Source: DATJPR01 sp963752915 (GTDB lineage: Bacteria; Bacteroidota; Ignavibacteria; UBA10030; UBA6906). From it: a stretch of DNA of 64,000 nt. The notes under the pieces were generated by a model. That model made no database searches. It was not told the DNA's origin and saw only the letters and a program-made list of their open reading frames with translations. The translations under genes and the position numbers were made by a program. Location: positions 1 through 64,000 of the forward strand of contig CAVVZZ010000001.1 of the NCBI GenBank assembly GCA_963752915.1, given 5' to 3'. Positions within the stretch are counted from its first letter, which is position 1. Every line of letters starts with the position of its first letter. Shown here piece after piece: positions 27,894 to 35,388 of the stretch.

Positions 27894-28300
27894 GGTGTGT
27901 GACGCCCGGGATCGTTCGCGTTCTTCAACGTTACCTTTCGCTGAATGAAGAGCACTTCCAAAAAGAGATACACGATGTAGAATCCAAGTAACGAAAACGT
28001 CAATGCAAGCGCATGCACCTGGAAAACGCTCACCAGCAGCGCGAGCAACCCGAGCATGAGCACCAACCGCACACCCATCCCCCCGATGACCGTCCTGACG
28101 AACACCGTGTACGACTTCTCAAACGAAACCTCGATTGCGACGTACCCGAGAAGAACGTTGACCGTGCTGAGGACCGCTCCGAGGATCACGCCGGTGATGA
28201 CTTCACCGGATCCATACCGGACAAGCGGGTAGCCACCTATGGCGGCGGCAAGGGCCAGTGTTGTCCCCACCTGCAGGGGAAATCGTGTATCGATCTTCAT
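27890..28300 (-). CDS. atpI: ATP synthase-associated membrane protein AtpI, 136 aa
   Basis: Four membrane segments lie at roughly residues 10-27, 33-54, 70-93 and 97-119, the usual layout of AtpI-type proteins that precede atpB and assist assembly or magnesium supply. I use the ATG at 28300 because it overlaps the stop of atpZ as ATGA. The longer frame to 28447 would lie inside atpZ and has no homology-like sequence. Length and position fit. Sequence identity within this family is low, so the name rests largely on context. Confidence 0.8.
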   Translation of the reverse strand: MKIDTRFPLQVGTTLALAAAIGGYPLVRYGSGEVITGVILGAVLSTVNVLLGYVAIEVSFEKSYTVFVRTVIGGMGVRLVLMLGLLALLVSVFQVHALALTFSLLGFYIVYLFLEVLFIQRKVTLKNANDPGRHTP

Positions 28301-28554
28301 GCTCGCGGCGGCAGCTTGTCCCTGGCATCTTCTTCCCGTCCGACCTCCATCGCCGTCCGGAAGAACTTGATGAGACCTCCGACTATTCCGATGAGAATCC
28401 CCGCCAGCATCAGCCAGGGGGACGTCCCCCAAAGACTGTCGAGCCACCGTCCGAGAAAGAACAGTACGACGACCGCGAGCGCGAGCTGAATCCCCTGCGT
28501 CATGAGCGGGCCAACACTCGGACCAAGCCGACGTTCGGGTTGTTCTGGACTCAC
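28297..28554 (-). CDS. atpZ: AtpZ/AtpI-type small membrane protein, 85 aa
   Basis: Two hydrophobic helices (LALAVVVLFFLGRWLDSLWG and WLMLAGILIGIVGGLIKFF) with the GRWLDSLWGTSPWLMLAGILIG pattern match the AtpZ/F0F1-ATPase-associated family. I start at the GTG at 28554 because AAGGAGG is eight bases upstream; the ATG at 28578 lies inside a hairpin and would put that ribosome site within the coding region. The protein probably works with AtpI in ATP synthase assembly or ion homeostasis. Confidence 0.82.
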   Translation of the reverse strand: MSPEQPERRLGPSVGPLMTQGIQLALAVVVLFFLGRWLDSLWGTSPWLMLAGILIGIVGGLIKFFRTAMEVGREEDARDKLPPRA

Positions 28555-28569
28555 GGTCACTCCCTCCTT

Positions 28570-28589
28570 GATCACCACCCGTGGTGATC
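28570..28589. promoter_or_regulatory. Perfect hairpin between bactofilin and atpZ
   Basis: GATCACCA (28570-28577) pairs with TGGTGATC (28582-28589) around CCCG. It sits immediately before the atpZ ribosome-binding site on the minus strand and has no T-run. It could be an RNA element that sets expression between the two parts of the operon, or an operator. Confidence 0.4.
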
Positions 28590-28596
28590 GGGAACG

Positions 28597-28962
28597 TTAC
28601 TGCGGTTTCGGCCCCGGCCGTTCGGGCGAACCCGACATCGCGCAGTTGCCGTCGAACATCGCGCCTTCGTCGACAACGAGCCGCTGGGCGCGAACATCTC
28701 CCCGCATCTGGGATTTTGCTTCGAGGACAAGTTTTTCCGACGCCGCGACCGTGCCTTTTACTTTGCCGGCAAGGGAAATATTCGCGCCGTGGATCGTCCC
28801 TTCGACTGAGCCCGTTGCACCAACAGTCACGTTTGCCTTCGAAGTGACATCCCCGATGAGCCGACCATCGATTCGCACACTCCCATCGGTAACGATCTTC
28901 CCTTCGAACACCGTGCCGGAGCCAATCAGACTCAACACACCATTGATTTGCTTGTCAGCCAT
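28597..28962 (-). CDS. Bactofilin (polymer-forming cytoskeletal protein), 121 aa
   Basis: The central region is the right-handed beta-helix of bactofilins (DUF583): VFEGKIVTDGSVRIDGRLIGDV, SVEGTIHGANISLAGKVKGTV, followed by short flexible ends. These proteins self-assemble into filaments without nucleotides and often recruit cell-wall enzymes. GAGGGG precedes the ATG. It lies between an M23 peptidase (25 bases upstream) and atpZ, and all are on one strand behind one promoter. The pair with M23 is a recurring arrangement for cell-shape control. Confidence 0.93.
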   Translation of the reverse strand: MADKQINGVLSLIGSGTVFEGKIVTDGSVRIDGRLIGDVTSKANVTVGATGSVEGTIHGANISLAGKVKGTVAASEKLVLEAKSQMRGDVRAQRLVVDEGAMFDGNCAMSGSPERPGPKPQ

Positions 28963-28987
28963 GCCCCTCCCTTCGATGGGTTAATTT

Positions 28988-29923
28988 CTATTGAGTTTTG
29001 TCTTGAACAAGAAGGTATTCGTTCGGATCGCGCGGCGTGCCGTTCTTCCACACCTCAAAATGCAGGTGCGGCCCTGCACTCGTCCGGCCGGACGCCCCCA
29101 AAAGGGCGATCGGCTCTCCTCGTCGAACGAAGGACTGTACCGTCGTCAATACTGTCTGGTTATGTTTGTACACCGTCATATACCCGCCGTCGTGCGCAAG
29201 GATGATCATGTTTCCGTCGTCATACGTCCAGCCCGAGAAGACGACATGACCGTCAGCGGCAGCATAGATCGGCGTGCCGCGTTTGCCTGCAAAATCCACG
29301 CCATAGTGACTCTGCGCCGGTTCGAATCCCTGCGAGACGATCCCATCGACCGGCGTCATCAGGGGAAATGTGCCGCGCCCGGCATCGGTCGATGTTACGA
29401 CATTTGCGTACGCACCCTCCCCCGAAAGATCCAGCCCTTCGCTTGATTCGTCGAGCGTCGGCGCTTCCTGTCGGGACGGCGGCGGCTCCGGAATTGCGGC
29501 AGACTGCACTTCAGACCTCGGCGACGCGCCCTCCGCCGCCATCGAAATCGATGAGCCGTGAGAGGTCGTCGTATCTCCGGTTGACCCTTCACCCAGCGCC
29601 TTCCGGACCTGGGTGTTGTAGTCTCTTACAATCTCAAAGTCCCCTGCCAGCGAATCTAGCCTTCGCTGAAGATCGGTCAGCTCTCTCCCATAGCGAGCTT
29701 CGAGCACAGGGTTCGGAATCGGGAGATATATCGCGATGGGAGTGAATACAAGAACGGCTAGTGATGCGAGGACTGCCGTCAAGAAACCGGCAACACCAAG
29801 CAACACGAGAGTCTTCCGGCTCGCGCGAAGGGTCTTCGTCTTTTCGCCCTCACCGACCGGAACAATGACGATGTCGAAAAGGCGGGGCGGCTTCTTCTTC
29901 CGCCGGATGCCTTCCGGTGGCAT
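28988..29923 (-). CDS. M23-family peptidase (murein hydrolase), membrane-anchored, 311 aa
   Basis: A cytoplasmic basic start, one membrane helix (residues 38-68) and a short coiled coil (75-110) lead through a low-complexity linker to the LytM/M23 domain from about residue 185. The zinc ligands are visible as H206 and D210 in HYGVD and H288 in HLHFE, with H286 as the usual second histidine. These enzymes cut peptidoglycan cross-bridges. GGAAGG precedes the ATG and a strong promoter lies 30-55 bases upstream. Its partner is probably the bactofilin just downstream, which would position it. Confidence 0.93.
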   Translation of the reverse strand: MPPEGIRRKKKPPRLFDIVIVPVGEGEKTKTLRASRKTLVLLGVAGFLTAVLASLAVLVFTPIAIYLPIPNPVLEARYGRELTDLQRRLDSLAGDFEIVRDYNTQVRKALGEGSTGDTTTSHGSSISMAAEGASPRSEVQSAAIPEPPPSRQEAPTLDESSEGLDLSGEGAYANVVTSTDAGRGTFPLMTPVDGIVSQGFEPAQSHYGVDFAGKRGTPIYAAADGHVVFSGWTYDDGNMIILAHDGGYMTVYKHNQTVLTTVQSFVRRGEPIALLGASGRTSAGPHLHFEVWKNGTPRDPNEYLLVQDKTQ

Positions 29924-29949
29924 GCGCTTCCTTCCAGACTTGAATATGT

Positions 29950-29978
29950 AATATAGCGAAAGAGGCGTGGAATGTCAA
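29950..29978 (-). promoter_or_regulatory. Near-consensus sigma-70 promoter of the M23-bactofilin-atp cluster
   Basis: On the minus strand: TTGACA (29978-29973), exactly 17 bases, TATATT (29955-29950). It is the best promoter match in the window. No comparable signal was found between bactofilin and atpZ. Confidence 0.75.
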
Positions 29979-30023
29979 CGAACCGAGGCGATAACTTCTT
30001 TGTTCACTTGCAGTTGAGGGAGG

Positions 30024-31163
30024 TCAATCCGGTTTCGAGCGATTCTCAGCAAGCCGGCTTTCGATGAAGCGCGTCATGCGCGCCTTGTATTCTTCACGGT
30101 CAAATTCGAGCACCTGGTTCCGAATCGTGACAGGATCGAACGTCCTCCGGAGCGATATCTCAATGGCATTCATTAGTGCGTCCGACGACTGCACTGAAAA
30201 CAGTACACCCGTCGCCGAACCGGGTGCTTCCCGAACAGTTTCAAGTGCCCCCCCTTTCGCAAAGGCGATGACGGGTTTCCCGTGCGCCATCGCCTCAACC
30301 GGAACGATCCCAAAGTCTTCCTCTCCCGGAAAGATCACCGCTTTGCATCCGGCATAGAGCCGGTCCACCTCTTCGTCCGGAGCCCACCCGCGGAATTCGA
30401 TTGTCGGACCTGCCAGGGAGCGCATGCGGGCTGCGTCGGGACCGCTGCCGACAATGATCAGCCTTTCCCCCAGCCGATTGAATGCCTCTACGGCGATGTC
30501 AACCCGCTTATACGGAACCATTGCGGTCACCATCAAATAGTATCCTTCATCGCCGTGCGAGGCTTCGACCCCTGCGACATTGACCGGAGGATAGATGACT
30601 TCAGCCTCTCGTCCATAGATCGTTTTGATCCGGTCTTTCACGTTGTGCGAGTTCGCGATATAATAGTCGGGGCGACTTGCCGTCCGTACATCCCATCTGC
30701 GCAAGCGTCCGACCATCGACGCCATCGCAATCCGCGTCACCACACCGGCCCTCCCGGGGCCGAAGTATTCGTCATACTGGTTCCAGATATACCGCATCGG
30801 CGTATGGCAATAGCAGATGTGCAGGGCGTGCGCCGGCGTGTGGACCGATTTCGCGACGCAATGACTCGAGCTGATCACGAGATCGTAGGCCGAAAGATCA
30901 AACTGTTCTATCGCATACGGAAAGAGCGGGAGGTAATTCCGATACCGATCGCGCGCGAAGGGAAGATGTTGAATGAAGGAGGTGTAAATCGGATGGCGTT
31001 CAATTGTCGGGGAGGACGACCCCTGATTGTGAAGGAGAGTGTAGATCGGGGCGTCCGGATAGAGTTCACACAACGCTTCAAGGCATTTTTCGCCTCCCCG
31101 CATTCCGGTAAGCCAGTCATGCACGAACGCAATGCGTGTGGTGCCGGTACGGATGTTCGTCAT
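30024..31163 (-). CDS. Glycosyltransferase family 4, 379 aa
   Basis: A GT-B fold enzyme. The N-terminal donor-independent half begins IAFVHDWLTGMRGGEKCLEAL, a common start in GT4 enzymes that build cell-surface polysaccharide. The C-terminal half has GSGPDAARMRSL and the nucleotide-sugar binding stretch FPGEEDFGIVPVEAMAHGKPVIAF with the E..FG..PVEAMA signature. It probably moves a sugar from a nucleotide donor to a lipid-linked or polysaccharide acceptor. It is the last of four minus-strand genes, 64 bases below the SDR gene. Confidence 0.9.
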   Translation of the reverse strand: MTNIRTGTTRIAFVHDWLTGMRGGEKCLEALCELYPDAPIYTLLHNQGSSSPTIERHPIYTSFIQHLPFARDRYRNYLPLFPYAIEQFDLSAYDLVISSSHCVAKSVHTPAHALHICYCHTPMRYIWNQYDEYFGPGRAGVVTRIAMASMVGRLRRWDVRTASRPDYYIANSHNVKDRIKTIYGREAEVIYPPVNVAGVEASHGDEGYYLMVTAMVPYKRVDIAVEAFNRLGERLIIVGSGPDAARMRSLAGPTIEFRGWAPDEEVDRLYAGCKAVIFPGEEDFGIVPVEAMAHGKPVIAFAKGGALETVREAPGSATGVLFSVQSSDALMNAIEISLRRTFDPVTIRNQVLEFDREEYKARMTRFIESRLAENRSKPD

Positions 31164-31227
31164 GAAGCAAAACTACAAAGAAGGCGCAGGAGATGCAAAA
31201 GGATGACCGGGAATTCCACGGACTGCT

Positions 31228-32112
31228 TCAACGCCCGCCCGACTTCTTCAGCGCGACTTTCGCGTATGCCTCCCGCTCACCTTCCACGATCGGCAGCTGC
31301 ATCGCTTCGGCGGATTCACGGTCGCGGAAAGCCAGCTCGGCAAACTCTCTTGACCCTTCGTGGGTGAAGACTTCCGGAACGGGGTGGAGAATGCAATCCC
31401 GCACCGCCTGTGCAACGCGCTCCGGGGGGATGACCCCTTCAATTTTGGGCAGCGGCACGCGGCCCTCGGCCGCAATGCGTTTGATGATCGGACCCGATTC
31501 CGAAAAGAGGGAAAGCATGGCTGTCCCTTCGGTGACACTTGCCCAGTCGGTCTTCACGCTCGCCGGGCAAATCACAGAGGCGTGGATGTTCGTCCCGAGC
31601 AATTCCATGCGGAGGGCGTGGGTAAATCCCACGGCCGCATACTTTGCCGCAACATATGCGCTATTGAACGGAAATCCGACCTTCCCCGCCATGCTGGCAA
31701 CCGTAATAATGTGACCGCTTCCTTGCCTGCGCATCGCACGCAGGGCCGGCCTCGTGGTGTACCACAGCGCAAACGCGTTGAGGGAGAACATGCTCTGGAT
31801 GACAGCATCCTCTGTGTCTTCCACGCTGGCCATGTGCCCCCGACCGGCATTGTTCACAAGCACGTCGATCCGCCCGAACCGCTGCAGCGCAGTCTCGACG
31901 AGACGCTCCGCCTGCGATACGTCTGTGACATCCGTAGGAAGAGGGATGACACGTGTTCCCGACGGATCGATCTCCTCCGCGATCCGAACGAGTTCTTCCC
32001 GCCGGCGCGCGCCAAGGATGAGGCGTGCGCCTTCGCTGCCCAGAAGACGCGCCAATGCAGCGCCGATTCCCGACGATGCACCGGTGATAACGACGACGCT
32101 CTTGCTGATCAT
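31228..32112 (-). CDS. Short-chain dehydrogenase/reductase, 294 aa
   Basis: A classical SDR: the cofactor motif TGASSGIG (residues 10-17), NNAG (87-90), catalytic S140, Y153 and K157 (YVAAK). Basic residues after the second strand (GARRREEL) suggest NADP(H). The C-terminal 40 residues extend beyond the usual 250. The substrate is not readable. Its ATG overlaps the stop of the MBL gene (ATGA, 32109-32112), so the two are translated together. Confidence 0.93.
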   Translation of the reverse strand: MISKSVVVITGASSGIGAALARLLGSEGARLILGARRREELVRIAEEIDPSGTRVIPLPTDVTDVSQAERLVETALQRFGRIDVLVNNAGRGHMASVEDTEDAVIQSMFSLNAFALWYTTRPALRAMRRQGSGHIITVASMAGKVGFPFNSAYVAAKYAAVGFTHALRMELLGTNIHASVICPASVKTDWASVTEGTAMLSLFSESGPIIKRIAAEGRVPLPKIEGVIPPERVAQAVRDCILHPVPEVFTHEGSREFAELAFRDRESAEAMQLPIVEGEREAYAKVALKKSGGR

Positions 32113-33065
32113 GTCGATTGCCAGGTCTGACCGATGGTATCCACTGCGACGGCGATGCCCGCGCTCTGTGCTGCCGCACGCAGCCGTTCGATGGGCTCGT
32201 GCCGCGGTTCATCACTTTGAATAAAGGTATTCCAGTGAATCGGGAAAATCGTCGGCGCTCCCATATGCTGCGTCATCGCCACGGACTGCTCGGGATTCGC
32301 GTGATTCCGGATCCATGGATCATACGCGCCGATGGGCATCATCGCCACTTCGACGGCAATGTTCTTCTCTTTGACGCGCCGGAAAAACTCGTGGTAGGAA
32401 GTGTCCCCGCCGAAGACGATATGCCGGTCGTTCTTCGAAATGAGGTACGCATTGTAGCTCCTCCCATCCTTGAATCCCCTCGAGCGATCATCCTCCCACG
32501 GGAAACGCCAGCCGAAATGCCGGACCTCAAGAGCTTCGACGCGAAGCCCGGCAACGGAAGCCCACTGCCCCCAGTCCAGTTCATACACGCGGTCATAGTC
32601 AAGGCCGCCGATGACGTCTGTCGTATTCTTCGCCATTACGACAGGCGTCTTGGCGTCAAATTCCTTGAGCGAAGGGAGGTCGAGATGGTCCATGTGCGCG
32701 TGCGACAACAGAATGACATCCAGCCGGGGAATCCGTTCGACGGGCAATGCGGGGGCCACCAGACGTTTGGGTCCGAGCGTGAACAACCCTGCGAAGGTCA
32801 AACCGATCCGCTCGGAGAACACCGGGTCGGTGATCAGCCAGGTGCCGAGGAAATTCATCAGCACGGTAGAATGTCCCAGCCACGCCGCGGTGATCGTGTC
32901 ATCGTTCCACGATTGCGGGTCGGGGGCCATGGTCGGTGCTTCAATCTTCTCATTATTAAAGATCATCTCCCAACGTGATCGACGATCGCGGTCGCCGGCG
33001 AGACCGGATCGCGGAGTCAGCAGAAGACCACCCAATGTTGCCAGGACTGAACGACGAGACGGCAT
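32109..33065 (-). CDS. MBL-fold metallohydrolase with Tat signal (NAPE-PLD/UlaG-like), 318 aa
   Basis: The ATG at 33065 has AGGAGA just upstream and opens a twin-arginine signal (PSRRSVLATLGGLLL). The metallo-beta-lactamase core shows AWLGHSTVLM, TDPVFSER, the dinuclear metal motif H122-A-H124-M-D126-H127, and later FGGDTSYHEFF and PIHWNTF. This order matches NAPE-phospholipase-D-like and UlaG-like hydrolases acting on phosphodiesters or lactones. Tat export suggests folding with metal in the cytoplasm and action in the periplasm. The longer frame up to 33356 reads as basic low-complexity sequence and is rejected. Confidence 0.88.
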   Translation of the reverse strand: MPSRRSVLATLGGLLLTPRSGLAGDRDRRSRWEMIFNNEKIEAPTMAPDPQSWNDDTITAAWLGHSTVLMNFLGTWLITDPVFSERIGLTFAGLFTLGPKRLVAPALPVERIPRLDVILLSHAHMDHLDLPSLKEFDAKTPVVMAKNTTDVIGGLDYDRVYELDWGQWASVAGLRVEALEVRHFGWRFPWEDDRSRGFKDGRSYNAYLISKNDRHIVFGGDTSYHEFFRRVKEKNIAVEVAMMPIGAYDPWIRNHANPEQSVAMTQHMGAPTIFPIHWNTFIQSDEPRHEPIERLRAAAQSAGIAVAVDTIGQTWQST

Positions 33066-33124
33066 AGCTCTCCTGATGTGACGATTCATAAAACTTGAAC
33101 ACGCTGCCGACGGCCGGAATTCCG

Positions 33125-34369
33125 CTACCCGGAATGCGCGATCAGATGATCCCCCGCAAGGGCGCCCATCGAAAACGCGGCCTGCAGATTGTATCCCCCG
33201 ATCGGCCCGTCGATGTCCAGGATCTCTCCCGCAAAGAAGAGTCCGCGAATTTTCCGGGACGCCATGGTGTGCGGATCGATGTCCGCGAGGGCAATCCCGC
33301 CTGCGGTGACCTCCCCGCGTTCGATGTTGACGCCCTTCACCGTTCCGATAACCCACCCTTTCAACATACGGACAATCGCCTTTCGCTGCACAGAGGTGAG
33401 GACGTGTCCCCGGGTCTCGGGGGGTACCCCGATGGCAGAGAGAATTTCCGGCACAATCCTGTTCGGCAGGAGCTCGAACAGATGTGACTGGATGAATCGG
33501 CCCCTCTCGCGTGCCACCCGTTCGAGGAGCATCGTGTCCACTTCCCTTTCCGCCATCTCCGGCAGAAAGTCCCAGGACAGCGTCACATCATCATGCGTCG
33601 CCGCGGCATTGCTGCAGTCCAGCGCGGCAGGCCCGGAGAGTCCCTCATGCGTGAAGAGAACATCGCCCCTGCATCGCTGCACCAGCCGACCTCCGGAAAA
33701 CACGCCGAGCGCGCCATCCCGCAGCGCAACTCCCCTCCAAGAGGAAGGCGCAGCGGGCGCAAGGCTGATCGGTGCCAGCGCAGGTTGGAGCGGGACGATG
33801 GTATGGCCGAAGTCGCGCGCCCACGCAATGCCGTCGCCGGTCGTGCCGGTTTTGGGATACGACACTCCGCCCGTCGCTACCAGTACCGCTCGCGTCTCAA
33901 CGGGAGTCCCGTCAACGACGACTCCCGAGATGCCGCGATCGTCGACGAGAAGCCGGGTCACACGTGCATTGAAACGGATCTCGGTCCCGGCACGGCGGAG
34001 AGCGCGGACGAACGACAGCACGACATCTTCCGCTCTTCCGCTTTCCGGAAACACTCTCCCGTTCTCCCGTGCAAACGTCGCAACCCCCTCCTCGTTCAAA
34101 AACTTCCGGACGTGCACGGGGGAATAACGATAGAGCGCCGGTTTCAGGAAACGTCGTTGTCGGACGGGGAACGCCGAGAGAATTTCTTCTTCGGAACCTT
34201 CGTGCGTGACGTTGCACTTCCCTCCGCCGGAGATCAGCAGCTTGATTCCCGCTTTGCGGTTGCGTTCCAACACGAGAACGCGCGCGCCGTGTGAGGAGGC
34301 AATCAATGCCGCGAGCATCCCGGCCCCACCCGTTCCGATGACCACCACAGGCGAATCGAAATTCTTCAT
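33125..34369 (-). CDS. HI0933/BaiN-family flavoprotein (NAD(P)/FAD-dependent oxidoreductase), 414 aa
   Basis: The FAD-binding start VVVIGTGGAGMLAALIASSHG is followed by the family mark KLLISGGGKCNVTHE. GVSYPKTGTTGDGIAWARDFGH and a C-terminal FFAGEILDIDGPIGGYNLQAAFSMG complete the fold. This is the HI0933/YhiN group, whose known member BaiN reduces bile-acid double bonds, although most members have no proven substrate. It is a cytoplasmic protein. It is the first gene of the minus-strand group that continues with the MBL, SDR and GT4 genes. Confidence 0.9.
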   Translation of the reverse strand: MKNFDSPVVVIGTGGAGMLAALIASSHGARVLVLERNRKAGIKLLISGGGKCNVTHEGSEEEILSAFPVRQRRFLKPALYRYSPVHVRKFLNEEGVATFARENGRVFPESGRAEDVVLSFVRALRRAGTEIRFNARVTRLLVDDRGISGVVVDGTPVETRAVLVATGGVSYPKTGTTGDGIAWARDFGHTIVPLQPALAPISLAPAAPSSWRGVALRDGALGVFSGGRLVQRCRGDVLFTHEGLSGPAALDCSNAAATHDDVTLSWDFLPEMAEREVDTMLLERVARERGRFIQSHLFELLPNRIVPEILSAIGVPPETRGHVLTSVQRKAIVRMLKGWVIGTVKGVNIERGEVTAGGIALADIDPHTMASRKIRGLFFAGEILDIDGPIGGYNLQAAFSMGALAGDHLIAHSG

Positions 34370-34476
34370 GGATTAAATAATACAAAATGCGACGATCGAA
34401 CTCCATCGTCGGCGAGTTACCGATGATCGATCTCCGGTAACTGTGAATTAAATTTTTCGTCACCGCCCCAATCATC

Positions 34477-34505
34477 TTGCGTCTTGTCACATCCCCCTTT
34501 ATATT
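34477..34505 (+). promoter_or_regulatory. Sigma-70-type promoter for the 251-aa gene
   Basis: TTGCGT (34477-34482), 17 bases, TATATT (34500-34505). The start codon at 34532 follows after a very short leader that includes the GGGGGG ribosome site. Confidence 0.55.
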
Positions 34506-34531
34506 TCTCTTGCGAATCAAAAGGGGGGAAC

Positions 34532-35287
34532 ATGAGACAAGCCCGGGCGTCAAGCGCTGTGACAGAGATCATCAAGAAAGCGGAGAAGCACATCGCCGCA
34601 GGAGATCTCGGTCGTGCAAAGGCTCTTCTCGAAGATGCGCAAAAAACGGAGCCGGACAACGAGTACATCATCGCGATCTTCGAGCGGGTGATGCTCCTTG
34701 ATTCGCGCGACGAAGATGCGCCTGCACACGAGCTGCTGATTCCGCAGGTCGAGCACGAGGTGACGGTCCCGCAACCCGCCCACATTCTTCTGCCGGAAGA
34801 TGAGGTGCAGCAGCAGGTGAAGCACCTTACGACGATGGCGCGCGATCTGTTTGAGCGAGGCTCGTTCGACTCCGCGTTCGATTCGCTGATGAAAGCCTTC
34901 ATGCTCGACCCGTTGAGCAAGGACGTCGCGCGGGAGGAATCGGTGATCGTCCCCGCCTTCGAGCTGATGAAGAAACGCGGCACCCTGACATCGCCGGCGA
35001 ACGAATCCCGGCCCACGACGACCCAGATCCTTCAGCGGGGGCTAGCATCCGGCGGATCCGGTTCAAATCCCTCAGATCAAACCTCGCGACTGGACCAGCT
35101 CAAGCAGCAAAAGGAGCAGGAGCGTTCGGTCCGCGAACGGGAAATGTGGCGGAAGGCTTCCGGAGCGCCGCGCCTCGCCGGGATGGAAGACGATGCGGTA
35201 TCGGAGGCCCAATTTGTTCCTCCAACCCCGCAGAAGCAGAAGGATGGGATTTTTTCACGTCTGCGCGGCGGCCTTCACATCGGCTAG
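34532..35287 (+). CDS. Hypothetical TPR-like helical protein, 251 aa
   Basis: I start at the ATG at 34532, preceded by AGGGGGG. The N-terminal 140 residues are helical, with two stretches shaped like tetratricopeptide repeats (AEKHIAAGDLGRAKALLEDA and ARDLFERGSFDSAFDSLMKAF). The second half is a low-complexity linker with a charged coiled coil (LKQQKEQERSVREREMW) and ends in a basic GIFSRLRGGLHIG tail. No signal peptide or membrane helix is present. I do not recognise a named family. It has its own promoter and terminator and is probably a single-gene unit. Confidence 0.65.
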   Translation: MRQARASSAVTEIIKKAEKHIAAGDLGRAKALLEDAQKTEPDNEYIIAIFERVMLLDSRDEDAPAHELLIPQVEHEVTVPQPAHILLPEDEVQQQVKHLTTMARDLFERGSFDSAFDSLMKAFMLDPLSKDVAREESVIVPAFELMKKRGTLTSPANESRPTTTQILQRGLASGGSGSNPSDQTSRLDQLKQQKEQERSVREREMWRKASGAPRLAGMEDDAVSEAQFVPPTPQKQKDGIFSRLRGGLHIG

Positions 35288-35333
35288 CTCTCCAGATTTC
35301 GCAACAGTGCAGTTCGAATCTTCGTATATTCCT

Positions 35334-35360
35334 GAGGCGGCGATGCCGCCTCATTCTTTT
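35334..35360 (+). terminator. Rho-independent terminator after the 251-aa gene
   Basis: GAGGCGGC (35334-35341) pairs perfectly with GCCGCCTC (35345-35352) around GAT and is followed by ATTCTTTT. Confidence 0.75.
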
Positions 35361-35388
35361 CTCACCTCCCACACTATCCTGATCCAGT

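Noticed and set aside
33066..33356. N-terminal extension of the MBL hydrolase
   Set aside because: It reads as Arg/Gly/His-rich sequence overlapping the flavoprotein gene, while the inner ATG has a ribosome site and a Tat signal.
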